Positions 45,276-57,100 of a DNA stretch of 64,000 nt are shown here, one piece after another. The stretch spans positions 70,716,798 to 70,780,797 of the forward strand of contig NC_059501.1 in assembly GCF_914767665.1 (NCBI RefSeq), read 5' to 3'. Below the pieces are notes generated by a model. That model saw nothing but the letters and a program-made list of their open reading frames with translations, searched no databases and was not told the origin of the DNA. A program made the translations under genes and the position numbers. This DNA comes from Harmonia axyridis (lineage: Eukaryota; Arthropoda; Insecta; Coleoptera; Coccinellidae). Positions within the stretch are counted from its first letter, which is position 1; each line of letters opens with the position of its first letter.

Positions 45276-47174
45276 CAAATTGGAAGTCTGTAGTTTCTGG
45301 TCTCTTATTTTCTTGATTTATGCCCCTGAAATCCAATCATTATAGATTAATCTGTAGAACGACATGCCATGAAAAAATAGAATATGAGTACCTACTTCCA
45401 TTACAATGTAATTTATCATTTGTTTGGAAACATTTTGTTGAGAAAACGAAAAATCTTATAAAAAGGGTCAGTAACTTCCAGAAAGAATCATCTCTCCAAT
45501 TATCATGAATCAGAAATATGTATCAAGAGGTCAAAAACATAGGAAATTCTAACAGAATATTCCAAATAATGAGAAAAACAGTCACTCAAAATCAGGAACA
45601 ACGCAAGAATGAGAAAAAAGCGTCAGTACTTCCCCATTTTTTTGAATACTTGATTAGTTCTAACTACATCTATATATTTTCTTGAAAAAAGTGGAAGGAT
45701 ATCAATCAATTATAAGCTAATCTCAAAAATGCTATTTTGCAACAAATTTGATCAACGGAACAATTACTATAATAAGTGAATAAGAATTGAGTTCTTCAGT
45801 TTACAAATTTCCAATAAGCTTATCGAAGAAAATAACATCCTCATGTTGGCGTTGAGTTTGGAATAAATAATGAGATACTTGAATGTAAAGTGAATTTCTT
45901 CATTAGATTTCCTAAATATCGAGGTAGTTGAAAGCAAATCTCAACTCCTACCCAGTCATCCGTTAGTTTCTAAGATGATTGAATAGCTTCACGCTTCTCG
46001 ATCAACTACGAAGAAAAGATTTATTCCCAGAATTTTTATATCTATCTCTAATACTATAAATTAAGTTGAACTATTTTGGGTTGTAAATCACTCTCAATGG
46101 GTTTCATTTCGCGTTGAGGGGCTTTCCTTTCTAATGAAACAATTAAGAGAGCCATCCTCGCCTTATTTCTGTTTATGAATAATTGTAATGAACTTTCACG
46201 TGCTGTTCACTTACCATGAGATTGTCCTATGAAATTATTCGTTTTGTAGTGGTATTAATTTGAGGTAGCTGTTATCGTTTGGTGCCCAATTTAGCACAAT
46301 TGCGAATTACTTCTTTCTCTTATAAGTCTCATATCTTATAGAGCATTTGAATTAATAGGAAAAACTTTTATAATAAGTATAATGCAGTGAACTTGAACTT
46401 TGGTTTGGGGAAAAATGTAATAACCCTTGACATTTTCACACTTTACTTGCCAAACACTCGAATATTCTCCCGACTGCACGAAATGCAGAAGGAAAAATAT
46501 TCGATAATTTTGCAAGCACGAAGGGGATATGAAAGACGGAAGGATTTCCCGAAAAAAATTTCACACAATTTTGATTGTAATACATGGTTCGTTGCCAAGT
46601 TATTCGTATCCCATGCGTTGAAATTTTTTGAAGGAAACAGTCAGTGAAATTTAACGTTGAAAGAGGAAATGACAGTCCATAGTGTCTATTATTTTCTCTT
46701 TACTGATTGTACTGTGTCAACTCCTTTCCTCACAAGAATAACATATGACACCATTGATTGTACCAATGGAAAATAGGAAATAGAGTATTTCTGACGCACA
46801 GAGAGCACCACAAGTGCAAGTTTTTTCTCGTAAGTAGGTACCGAGCTACAAAAGATGCGTGTCAAAATTTGATATATTTAAGTCTGGATCGAATATTGAT
46901 GGCTTAGTGATGCTACATTTATTGTTGTTTGAAGATCGTGTAACGACAAAAAACTTTTTTGATGGTTGAAATACTGTGTAAGCAAAGCAATGCTTTATTA
47001 GTGTTATTCAGACTCAGCTTCATCGAAAACAACAGGGATATGCTGATTTTGAGTATAAAACAAATGAAGGGTTGATTGCTAAGGTTGAAGCCAATTTCGA
47101 AAGCAAGACGAATCTTCCTATCTGAAAATTATTGAAAAATAAGAGGTGCGTTGGAGTACATATGTCATTCTTGT
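45276..47174. other. Intergenic, nothing recognised
   Basis: Short ORFs (for example 46387-46644) have no recognisable motif. No RNA gene or clear transposon end identified. Confidence 0.35.
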
Positions 47175-47920
47175 TAACGAATGAAGTTGATTTTTAAAGT
47201 GATGTGTTTTTCTTGGGTTAGGTTAGGTGTTAGGTTGAGTTAGGTTCTCTCCCGAGGTCAGCACCTTGCCGCAGTGAGAGGGCTTGTATAACTGCCTGCT
47301 GTAAATCAGACAGTGAAACTAAGACTGACTAAAATATGTGGTGTGGCTTATCCCAGCCTTCTACATTCCCCATACTACAAAAATCTTATGTTCCCCTAAA
47401 GACTACATTCTTGTGAATCCTTATCCACACCTAAAAACATCCTTTAATCTTAGCCCTTCCAAGTGACAGATTTTAGCAGAACGAACAACAAGAAGAGAGA
47501 AGCAGAGCAGCCAGCCAATAGACTGCCAGACAAAGGCCATAAAGGTAGGTGTAAACTATTGACAGGTCTCGAATAACGAGACACAAGAGGCCGAGGTCGC
47601 AAGACCCTTGGGTCAAAAGGAATCTCTTTGTGAAAGATTAAGTTCGAAAGGAGGAGACCTGACCACCAAGTCCTCGTGGGGAACTACTTCAGACTTAAGT
47701 TCCGTAATCAGAGCTATGGGGGAAACCACGGAACGTGGGAGCTCATGGTTGTCTCACGCTTTTTAGGCTACCTACCGGATGGCTTTACCGCCAAAAAAGA
47801 ATTGCTTCTGTCCTATCCTAAAGTCCTAAGGTAGGACAGCGCCCCACAAAGATGGATATTGTTAGATAACGAATAAAGTCGATTTTTTAAGAAATAATGT
47901 GTTTTTATTGAGTTAGGTTA
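47175..47920 (+). repeat. Insert bounded by ~53-bp direct repeats, with TTAGG-like tract
   Basis: 47175-47226 and 47867-47920 are diverged direct repeats (TAACGAATGAAGTTGATTTT ... GTTAGGTTA against TAACGAATAAAGTCGATTTT ... GTTAGGTTA). Just inside the left copy is a short TTAGG-like run (four to five imperfect units; TTAGG is the usual insect telomere repeat). It is followed by about 620 bp of GC-richer unique sequence starting TTCTCTCCCGAGGTCAGCAC. No ORF motif is recognisable; it may be an untranslated part of a non-LTR retrotransposon. Confidence 0.45.
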
Positions 47921-49439
47921 GTCGCTTTTCAAAGAAAAAATTTGTTTTTGTTGGTTTTGCCTAGATCTTATTGAATGGAGTGCCAAATTAGATGTAATCG
48001 ATAATGACGTCATTGGTATCCATTAGTTTCTCGGAATGAGTGATTCTGACCATACGATCCTACTGAAATTCAGCATGGATATTCGAATGATCATTTTACA
48101 TAAAAAACTTAGTTTCATCCTAGTCAGATAGATCTATTTCTACGGAAATATTCAGTAATTTTTTCGATGTCAATTCAAATGAAATTTTTCATCAAGATTG
48201 AAATACTAATATTATTGTTTAGACCTCTATGTGAAATTGAATTCGTGGTTTTGAGTTTATCAGGAACACAACCGGTATTTGAGATTCAAACCTAACCTGA
48301 AGAAATTTCCATATTATTTCATAATACCTAAAGTTATTGTGTTTGGTGACAGCATATTGTATGATACCGTTTCCGGCTCAATTTTAAAAACTACAGGCAT
48401 CGTGATGATATTGCTCAAAAAGAAGCATTATGTAAAATTTGAATCATTTACTTTCCACAAATTTTTCTTCCTTTCATCTCAACACAATTCCTATCCGCTT
48501 ATCCAATAATTTACAAGTAAATGCCAATTTGTCGAATAGATTTTTTGCCTGAAGGCATCCCGTTCAAGCGGTAGCTGAAAGCTTCTGTTTAGACTTCCGT
48601 GTTTCAGGAATAAATTGTTCGCTAATGATCGATGTTCCAACGCTAGTTGGAGCATTGTAAATAATGCATTGTTTCAAATCTCACAGAATAATAGAGATTG
48701 ATGATTTAACAGCGAGTTTGCTAAAGAATTATGTCAATACTTTTTGAACGATCGTTCAAAAAGTGTCAGAATGCCTGTATTATCGAGGTTATGGTCTCTA
48801 ATGATGGGGTTGGACTCAGCGATGATAAATCTGTGCTCATATTCAATTATGTCCGGCCACCCGGACGTATACAAAATAAATTAAAAAAAAATACGTCTGA
48901 GCGTATATAAAATAATTTTCAATCGGAAGGACCAGAATAATTGAAAATTTCAGGGTAGTTTCAAATCTAGAATGCCGAAGTTATGTTCGTTAATGGGCAA
49001 AATTTGACTAAAGGTTTCGAAATACGACTGTTAGAAACTTTGTTTTACTGTTAATGTCAAAACTGAATATGGGATCGAATATTCCAGATGAAATTTTGCA
49101 ATTGGATATAGAATGGCAATGTCAATCCTCATAAGAAATTCAAGCAGGAATAAAAATTACACCATATTTCCGTGACAACAAAACCAATGGATTTGAGATT
49201 CTGGTTGCTCATACGATATGACAATTTTAGGCTCCGTGTGAAATTTCAAGCTAATCATATCATTAAAATCATTCAAAATTCATGAAAAATATTAAAAAAT
49301 GAACAAGCAGTATTTCTGTTATTATTCTAACTGCAACTCCCAGAAGGAGCTGTTTAAATTTAATTTTTTTTTTGGTAAAACATAGATTATAGCAAGCAGT
49401 AAATGATTGAATTTGGAGAAAAAACGAAGGGTTCATTCT
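47921..49439. other. Intergenic with a dispersed repeat
   Basis: 48930-49150 is related to 59790-59990 (shared TTTCAGGGTAG, CTGTTAATGTCAAAA, TTGGATATAGAATGGCAAT or TTGGATGTAGAATGACAAT). Otherwise nothing recognised. Confidence 0.4.
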
Positions 49440-49620
49440 CAGAGCAACCAAAGTGAGGATTGGGATACATTTCCAAGCCTTCTACCCATGATGTCCCATA
49501 CATGCTCTATGGGCGAAAGATCGGGGGATCTGGGCGGCCATGGCAAAATATTCACATAGGTCGCATCGAAGAAGTTCAAACTATCTCTGGCAACATGAGG
49601 TCGGGCATTATCTTTCCGAA
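49440..49620 (-). pseudogene. Tc1-type transposase fragment (DD34E)
   Basis: Minus-strand text FRKDNARPHVARDSLNFFDA, then NILPWPPRSPDLSPIEHVWD and IMGRRLGN. The second catalytic Asp (KDNARPH) and the last Glu (SPIEHVW) are present with 34 residues between them. The first third of the protein is missing and no terminal repeats are seen. Confidence 0.7.
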
Positions 49621-49810
49621 AATGTAACGAACTACAGGGTGTTACATTCAAACCAATTGCCGTTAGACAATAAGTATTTTTGATAATATTGTTAATTTAA
49701 CTAATAAAGAATGTTAAGCGTTACTTTATGAGCACACACAAAACTATTGTATTTTTGTCCACCCTGTCCCTATTAGAATCATTATGTGATACATTTTTGG
49801 AATCAGCTCA

Positions 49811-50023
49811 GAGTAATCGGAAAATTGAGACAGAATGTGGATGACATTAAAAAAAATGACGTCGACGTCATTACTCGAAAGTACCTAATTCACCCTGAAT
49901 ATTAGATTATTAATTTAAAATACAGTAAATTAAAATAAAAAGATCGACCTGTTTCAGGATTATTTCATAAAATGTTCTGTTCAGCTAAAATGAATTTGTT
50001 CCATACTTTACGGACATAGTGTA
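49811..50023. repeat. Single arm of the palindromic element at 60857-61275
   Basis: This 213-bp segment matches one arm of the large palindrome. Read on the minus strand it starts TACACTATGTCCGTAAAGTA, passes CAGGGTGAATTA and TTTCGAGTAATGACGTC, and ends TCTCAATTTTCCGATTAC. It appears alone here, without its mirror copy. Confidence 0.75.
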
Positions 50024-51497
50024 AAATAATTTCAGGACTCTCATAAAAGAATATACTGAATGAAACCCACATTGGTAGATAAGTTGATGTATCTAAAAAA
50101 GTAGAGCTGATAGAAAAAAATGGATTGCATGTAGATACAGATTAAGCGTCCCAAATATAATTAAACTGAGCTCTAAAATCCCCGGCTACAAAAAAAAATT
50201 TTTTTTTGTTGCCCTGTGTTATTTGAGTCTAAGACATATTCTCACTGGAATTTATGTACATCATGAATGAATTCATGAAATTTTAAAATGAACGTTTGAA
50301 TATAAGATGACCTGAATTCTTTGCAGAAACTCAATAAGTTTAGATATTTTTTTCTATTCTCTCTCGATTGAAGAATTAATTTCTGAAATAAACTAATGTT
50401 TGAATTTAGCCATGACAATTCTTCAATTAGATAACTTTTTCAGTAGAAATAACCAATAAATATCGATTCCCATTAATTTTGAGCCGTGATATTGATCATT
50501 AAGTTAGTTACCTCACGTTTACTTCGATGTTTCCCAACCATAGTACCTGAACGAAATAATACCTATAATTACTAGGAATTACGAACAAATTGTATTTATT
50601 TCAGATGAATGTTGCTGCAACTCACACATAGTCTATAATTGTATCTTGCCAGCAGAAAGTTGTTGAAAATACGAAATATATACTACAAAATATTGTTTCT
50701 AAAACGGATATGGTTTCTCCTATATGGATTGACGTAAAAAAGTTATATCATTTCAAATTGTTAAGTTCGGCATAAATAAATATTCCAATAGTGAGTCAAG
50801 TTTTGATTTGAGGCAACAAGGAACATTCAACATGGATATGAATAGGTACCTACTCTGTAAAAATAAATCATGAGAGAAACAGACATATGTAAACAATCAT
50901 TCAAAAGTGATTTGGTTTTCAATGTAGATAATGAAATAACAATTTGAATAATATGGAAAAAAAGCCTAATATTTCTGTTATTACCAAATGATGGAGTAGA
51001 TATACATGAACAATCTCTAATATCGTTCAAACTTTCATGTTCATTACTTCATCAAAACCATAGAAAATTCAAATAGAATATTGGAGGAGAAACACTCAAT
51101 ATTTCCATGATGGATTTGAACGAGTTGGGATATACCAAGTCCTTACACTTAGAAAGAAAATTCAAGGATAATATAGAAAAAATACCCAATTTTCCGTGGA
51201 AATTCATCGGATGGGTTTGATATTTTGCGTTTATTTATATTGAATAACAAGTTTTGTGCAAAATTTCGTGTTGAAAGCTTTATAGGACCATGAAAAATTC
51301 AAATATCGCAAAAATAGAATATTTCAGTTACAATAAATCTGATCGAGCGTGCGTATAACAATTTCAAGCTGACAACCTGCCTGTGGTCTCCAATCGTACC
51401 ATTGGTGCATAAATGAACGGGCGATAAAAAGTCAGAAAATAATATTTAACAATAAAATATATGAATATATGTGCTCTTTGATTATAGTTAATTCATT
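50024..51497. other. Intergenic, nothing recognised
   Basis: AT-rich; no motif-bearing ORF, RNA gene or clear transposon end seen. Confidence 0.35.
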
Positions 51498-51682
51498 CGA
51501 ATACTATAATCAAATCAGATATCATCAAACCGTTAGTTTAAAATTTATAGTCCTATTCCTGACATTTATCATATGAATGAATATTATAATCAAATCAAAA
51601 TTAAATATCATCAAACCGTTAGTTTCAAATTTCGAAAAAGGAACAGAGAGAAATATATAGTTCTATTCCTGACATTTATCTT
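51498..51682 (+). repeat. Diverged tandem duplication
   Basis: Two direct copies share TATAATCAAATCA, ATATCATCAAACCGTTAGTTT and CTATTCCTGACATTTATC, with a 30-bp insertion in the second copy. Confidence 0.6.
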
Positions 51683-51837
51683 TTCTTCTTTTTTTCAATA
51701 TAATGAGCGAAGAAAACCATAATGAAATGATATTTAACTATTATACCCATAATAATCACTCCATTTTTATGCCGAATTTCAGGAGGATCATATCAATAGA
51801 ACCCTCGTTTTATAACAATGACGTTTTGGTCTCATAT

Positions 51838-52723
51838 TAGGTGTAAAAAAGTGAAATCCATCATTGTCTCAATAGATGGCTTCAGTTATTTATATCTCGC
51901 GTTGTATTAAGCCGATCGGGTTCTAATAGATGGCGTTAGAAAGATCAAATTTCGTACTACAAAAACTTTTCTGACAGTTTTGTGATAAGTTGACTCAGTT
52001 CAGATTGAGCATGCGTCGAAGATAGACACTAGCAAAGAGAAAATACAGATTCAAAAGTTTTTCTTCGATAAAGGGGAAACTTCTGCCTAGGCGGCTGAAA
52101 ATTAAATAGTTCTTATGGTCCTGATACTGTAATAGCCATCATGCGCAATTTTAGTTTCATCGATTCCTTTCCGGTTATTTCGATATCAAATTAGCACCAT
52201 ACGCTGAAAGGCCAATTGTCGAAAATGTCGATAAAATCATGGACATTGTCGAGTCCCACCGTCATGTTAACAATGTTTCGATTGCCCAAGAGCTAAAGAT
52301 TGCACAAAAAGCCGTTTGGAACCATTTGAATAAGACTAGTCTCAAGAAGAAGCTCGATGTATGAGTACCATACGAATTAACGCAAAAAACCTCATGGACC
52401 GAATTTCCATCTGTGAATCGCAGCCAAATCGACCCATTTTTGAAGCATTTCATGACTGGTGATGGAATGTGGATCACTTACGATAACGTCAAGCTAAAAC
52501 GGCCATGGTCAAAACGCGGCGAGCTAAGATTAACGGCCAGGAAAGTTTTGCTGTGTGTTTGCTGGGATTGATAGAGAATTATCTACTATGAGCTGCTCCC
52601 TTACGGCACTATCAAACAATGGCAACAAGTTATCGAATTTGACCTAAATCGGATCATTATAACTATGGTAATTAAAGTTTTGTTCTTCATGCAAAAATAA
52701 TGGATTTATTTTCACTGCCCTTA
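51838..52723 (+). mobile_element. Mariner element, internally deleted
   Basis: The left end TAGGTGTAAAAAAGTGAAAT, continuing CCATCATTG, and the right end (minus strand) GGGCAGTGAAAATAAATCCA, continuing TTATTTTTGC, form imperfect terminal repeats. Inside, decayed transposase text includes RPIVENVDKIMDIVESHRHV, SIAQELKIAQKAVWNHLNKT, WVPYEL-like VPYELTQKTLMDRISICES and WITYDNVKLKRPWSKRGE. Much of the catalytic half is missing and stops interrupt it. The total of about 886 bp is well short of the usual 1.28 kb. Confidence 0.75.
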
Positions 52724-54165
52724 TTATATATTCAAGTAGGTACTTATTCAGCTCTTTGGTCACCAATGGAGCAATATGCATAAATGACGGGCGTTCGACG
52801 CCATGTCAGTGCTTCAAAGTCTGTTCAATGGAATAATCAATCTTGTTGAAAAAGTTGATTATAACCATTCAACAACATCTAATGAGTAGGTATATTTTTT
52901 TCCATAATAAAGATAACGAGGCCAATATTGCAACAATAAGAAAGATCATTTAGCGTCTAGGTAGAAGGTTGTTTATTCAAATGGTCCAGTTCAACCCTAA
53001 AAATGATTTCAATACTTATGTCTCATCAACCTCATATATCAACTGCTATTCATCCCATTCAAGGATCTTTATCTATACATTACAAGACACCACAGTTCCA
53101 ATTTCATCATATTATATTCGTTTGCATTATGAATTTGAAGTCGTGCATAAACTCAAGCGTTTTAAGATGGAGGAGGATGAAATAAATTGACTATGATGAA
53201 ATAATAATAATGAATGTTAAAATGCAGAACATAACTTCTGAAAATTCTGATATTCATTAGTGGATGAAATAATTGTATCTTTGATTAAATTGCACGATGT
53301 TAGTCTAGAACTAATTTCCTCTATTCTATTCATTAAAAGAACCTGAATATAAATACTTCGCCTGGAGCTTCGAATCCAGGATTATTCATTTCGAAATTGA
53401 ATCTCACATTTAATATATCCGAAACTAAAAAGGATAAGACTTTGGAAAATTTCAAAAAATTAGTTAAACTAAATCTTCCTCAAGGCTAAAGTATTAGTAC
53501 AAATTGTATCGAATTGGATGGTTTAGCTCTTTTGAGTAATAATTTAGAGATTTGAAATTTTCAGATGAATACTAAGAATGGAAGAGCAGACAAACAGAGC
53601 ACCAGAATTCACTTCTGTGATATTTTTTCTTGTTTTTTTTAGGTAATTCTTATATGCGACAATTTTCATTAATTGGATATTTCTACCTATGTTAATACTA
53701 CAACAAAATCCTTATAATTTGTCAATTAGGTCTTGATGAAACAGAATTTGTATTGACCTTGCGAAGGAATCGAAAAATTGTTTACATCTGACACAATTGA
53801 GAGTTCCGGTCATTTCGCTAACGTTTTATCAAAAATCATTATTTACTCATTAATATTGAACGTGATCAGTTATATATGAATCCATGAATTTGTGAAGGAA
53901 TTTGTTTCGGTGAGTATATCAATCATAAACGACATTAATCAAAAACAATAATTAATTAACTTAATCTGCTTCAAATCTGGAAATTTTATTATGATTATAT
54001 CCCATTAAATGAAAACAACAAACTTAGTCAACTGATTTGTACATTAATTCTGATCCATTTGTTCGAAATGTTAAGTAATTGTTGAGAATTTTGATCCAAA
54101 TTTGTAAGTTAGATCAAACAAAAGTTACCTGTAAGAAAGTGAACGATTTGCATATCATAAAAAAA
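52724..54165. other. Upstream flank of amylase 1
   Basis: Should hold the amylase promoter. No element can be assigned with confidence: a TATATAT at 53871-53877 is only weak evidence. Confidence 0.35.
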
Positions 54166-57100
54166 ATGATTCTCATCTGGTTCTTGACGCTTCTTGTGGC
54201 TTCAGTATTGAGTCAAAAAAATCCTAACTTTGTACAGAACCGTTCAACGATAGTTCACTTATTTGAATGGAAATGGAAGGATATAGCTCAAGAATGTGAG
54301 GATTTCCTCAGCAAACATGGATATGGAGGTGTTCAAGTGAGTTTGTGCCTTTCACCTGGTCTCCCTAAACACCTTAACAATGTTTTCTTCAGATTTCACC
54401 TCCAAACGAGAATTTGATTCTCAATAGGAGGCAATGGTATGAAAGATACCAACCAGTAAGCTATGTGCTAGAGACAAGATCAGGGAATGAAGAGGATTTC
54501 AAAGATATGACAGAGAGATGTAATAAAGCAGGTATCAGGTAAGTTCATGCATAGAAAATTTAGTTGCTGGATCTTAGTTGCCAGTGGATGCAGAACAACC
54601 CATGACGGAGGGTCCGTAGACAGTATAGATTGATACAAAACTATCATAACAATTCACTCAATAAGTCTCAAGCCTAATCAGGAAAAACACAATTTATTTG
54701 AAAAATTCGACTTTATTTGTCAACAAAGTCATCTTCAAAAGATATCTTACATCAACTTTTCAATACCTTTTTTGTAGAAAGATTCGTCTTTGCTTTCAAA
54801 CGAAGCTTCATGTCTTCAATAATTTTTTTATCAGAGCCAAATTTCTTTCCTCGGAGCATCTTTGTTGCGTTGTGGTTCATGTAGCAGTCTAAACACTTAT
54901 CAAGCCATTGCTTTGCTTACTCAGTATGTTGTTCCTTTTTCCCATAGAAAGAACAGTGTTTCTCTAATTCTGTGGTTATTCCGTTCATTCTTCCACATCT
55001 TGTAGAACAAAATCGTGCGAGAATATATCAGAAACGCACAGTTTTCATGTTTATATTTTGTCATTTTATGTTGGTACTCCGAACTTTCCACCACGGCTTT
55101 ATCTGTCAATTCATCAATTTGCCTTAAAGAAATCAGTTCTGCCAGCCAACATTTTTCAATGCAAAAATCACTAAATTATATGTTTGGAAATATTTCATTA
55201 ATTTCAATGAAAATGCAATGAATTAGAGAAAATAATGTATAATACTCGTACAGAAGGCTCATTCTACCACTCGTTCATTCCAAAACTCGCCACTTCGTGG
55301 CTCGTTTTTGAATTTTGAACTCGTGGAAGAATATCAATGCCTTCTGCACTTGTATTATAAATAACTATTTATCAATACACTGAACTCGTTTTTATCCAAC
55401 AACAAATGTAGCCTCACTTAACCTTCAATAACTCGATCAAGACTTAACTCTATCATTATTATTATTATGATACAATAAAAGTGGAGGTAAATACCTACGC
55501 ACTCAAAACACTAAATGAAAAAAGTTTTCTACTTACAAACTAGTAACCTACACCTACTAAACATAATAAAATCAAAAGTAAGAAAAAACCAACTGATAAT
55601 AATATAATTAATTTGTTCAGAAAAAATGTTTCTACACCGATTTGAGCCTGGTAATAACGAAAAAACAGTGGTTTTGGGGGTCTGCCAATAGGTCTTCCTG
55701 TGCCTAGAATTCCGTTTGAGGGTATTTTTGTATGGTATTTTACTGACGTGATCATTTCAATAACGTCGCCGTTTTCTTCCTGACAATGTCCTGAATATGA
55801 CATTCCTCTCGAATAGCTGTGTACCTATTCCTATATTTCAGCGTATATCCAGATATTGTACTCAGTATTCTTATCTTCGTAGTTGTTGAATGACTTTAGT
55901 TCTTTTGTTAATCAAAAACATTCAATTCTTAACTCCACCGTCTTTGATATACGTAGTGATCAAACTGTTCCTGATGACTACCCATTTTCTAATAACTTCT
56001 GACTGGGTGATTATTTATCCTACAATTTTTATGAATTTTTTTCCTACAATTTTTATATTTCATCTCTTATAATTTATATTTCACAGTGTTTGCGTTTTAT
56101 ATTTCATAATTCTTCAAATCGCTCAGGTCATAGGCAAAGATGATCTGACCTCGTCGAATACTGCTTGGCTTCAATATCCTTAGTGCCATTAGAAGTGTAA
56201 GCCCACAGACTCCAAAGAATGAGAATAACAAACTGCTTTCTTCAAATATTCTAAAACATAATCTCGTGTTAAAGGAATAACTCCTTCTGGGTATATCACT
56301 TTTAATGATGCAGAGTACGATTAACCTTCATGGTACCTCATACGTGGTTAACTGTTGCAGAATATATGTCGACGCCGTCATCAATCATATGAGTGGTGGA
56401 GATGGTGTGGGAACTGCAGGAAATAAGGGAGAAGCTTCCAAGAAAAATTTTCCAGGGGTGCCTTATACACCCGAGCATTTTCACACTCCATGCCCCATAA
56501 ATAATTATAATGATGCGAATGAAGTGAGATACTGTGAACTAGTTGGACTGAAAGATTTGGATCAGGTAAATTAAGCTATGAAATGTTCTTCACAACAAAA
56601 GTATTCTCATTTTCAGTCCATTATTTAAATTTCTAGGGTCAAGAACATGTTCGAACCAAAATAGTTGATTTCATGAATCACTTGATCGATCTTGGAGTAG
56701 CTGGATTCAGAGTAGATGCTGCAAAACATATGCACCCAGATGATCTTAAGGTGATTTTTGGACGACTCAAAAACTTGAACACAAAGCATGGTTTTGCGAA
56801 GGATGCTAAAGCATTCATTTATCAAGAAATATCTGGACAAGGTGATATCAATATTGAAATTTCGTTATTCATTATTAGATTATTTATTTTATAATTCCTT
56901 TTTTCATCTTTTCTGACTATTTTCTTTTCGGATTGTCCCTTTTTTCTGTCTCATGCACTATACTCAGTTCCTCATAGATCCCAAATCATTCTTATGTGTT
57001 TAGTTTTTTCGTCGAAATTCCGCATTATAGACATATACTGACTTCCTGATATATTGCAGTATGCCAAGAGCAGTATTGGAAACTTTTGAAATCCTATTTG

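Noticed and set aside
46387..46647. 86-codon plus-strand ORF
   Set aside because: No recognisable motif, no splice context and composition like the surrounding spacer.
47215..47255. Telomere array (TTAGG)n
   Set aside because: Only a few imperfect units; far too short and interrupted for a telomere, at most a relic or target site.
53870..53911. TATA-like TATATAT followed by a GTGAGT donor upstream of amylase 1
   Set aside because: The spacing would leave a first exon of only about ten bases and no matching acceptor precedes the start codon.
54079..54165. N-terminal extension of amylase 1 from an upstream in-frame ATG
   Set aside because: It would place about 29 hydrophilic residues before a clear signal peptide, and no amylase has such an extension.
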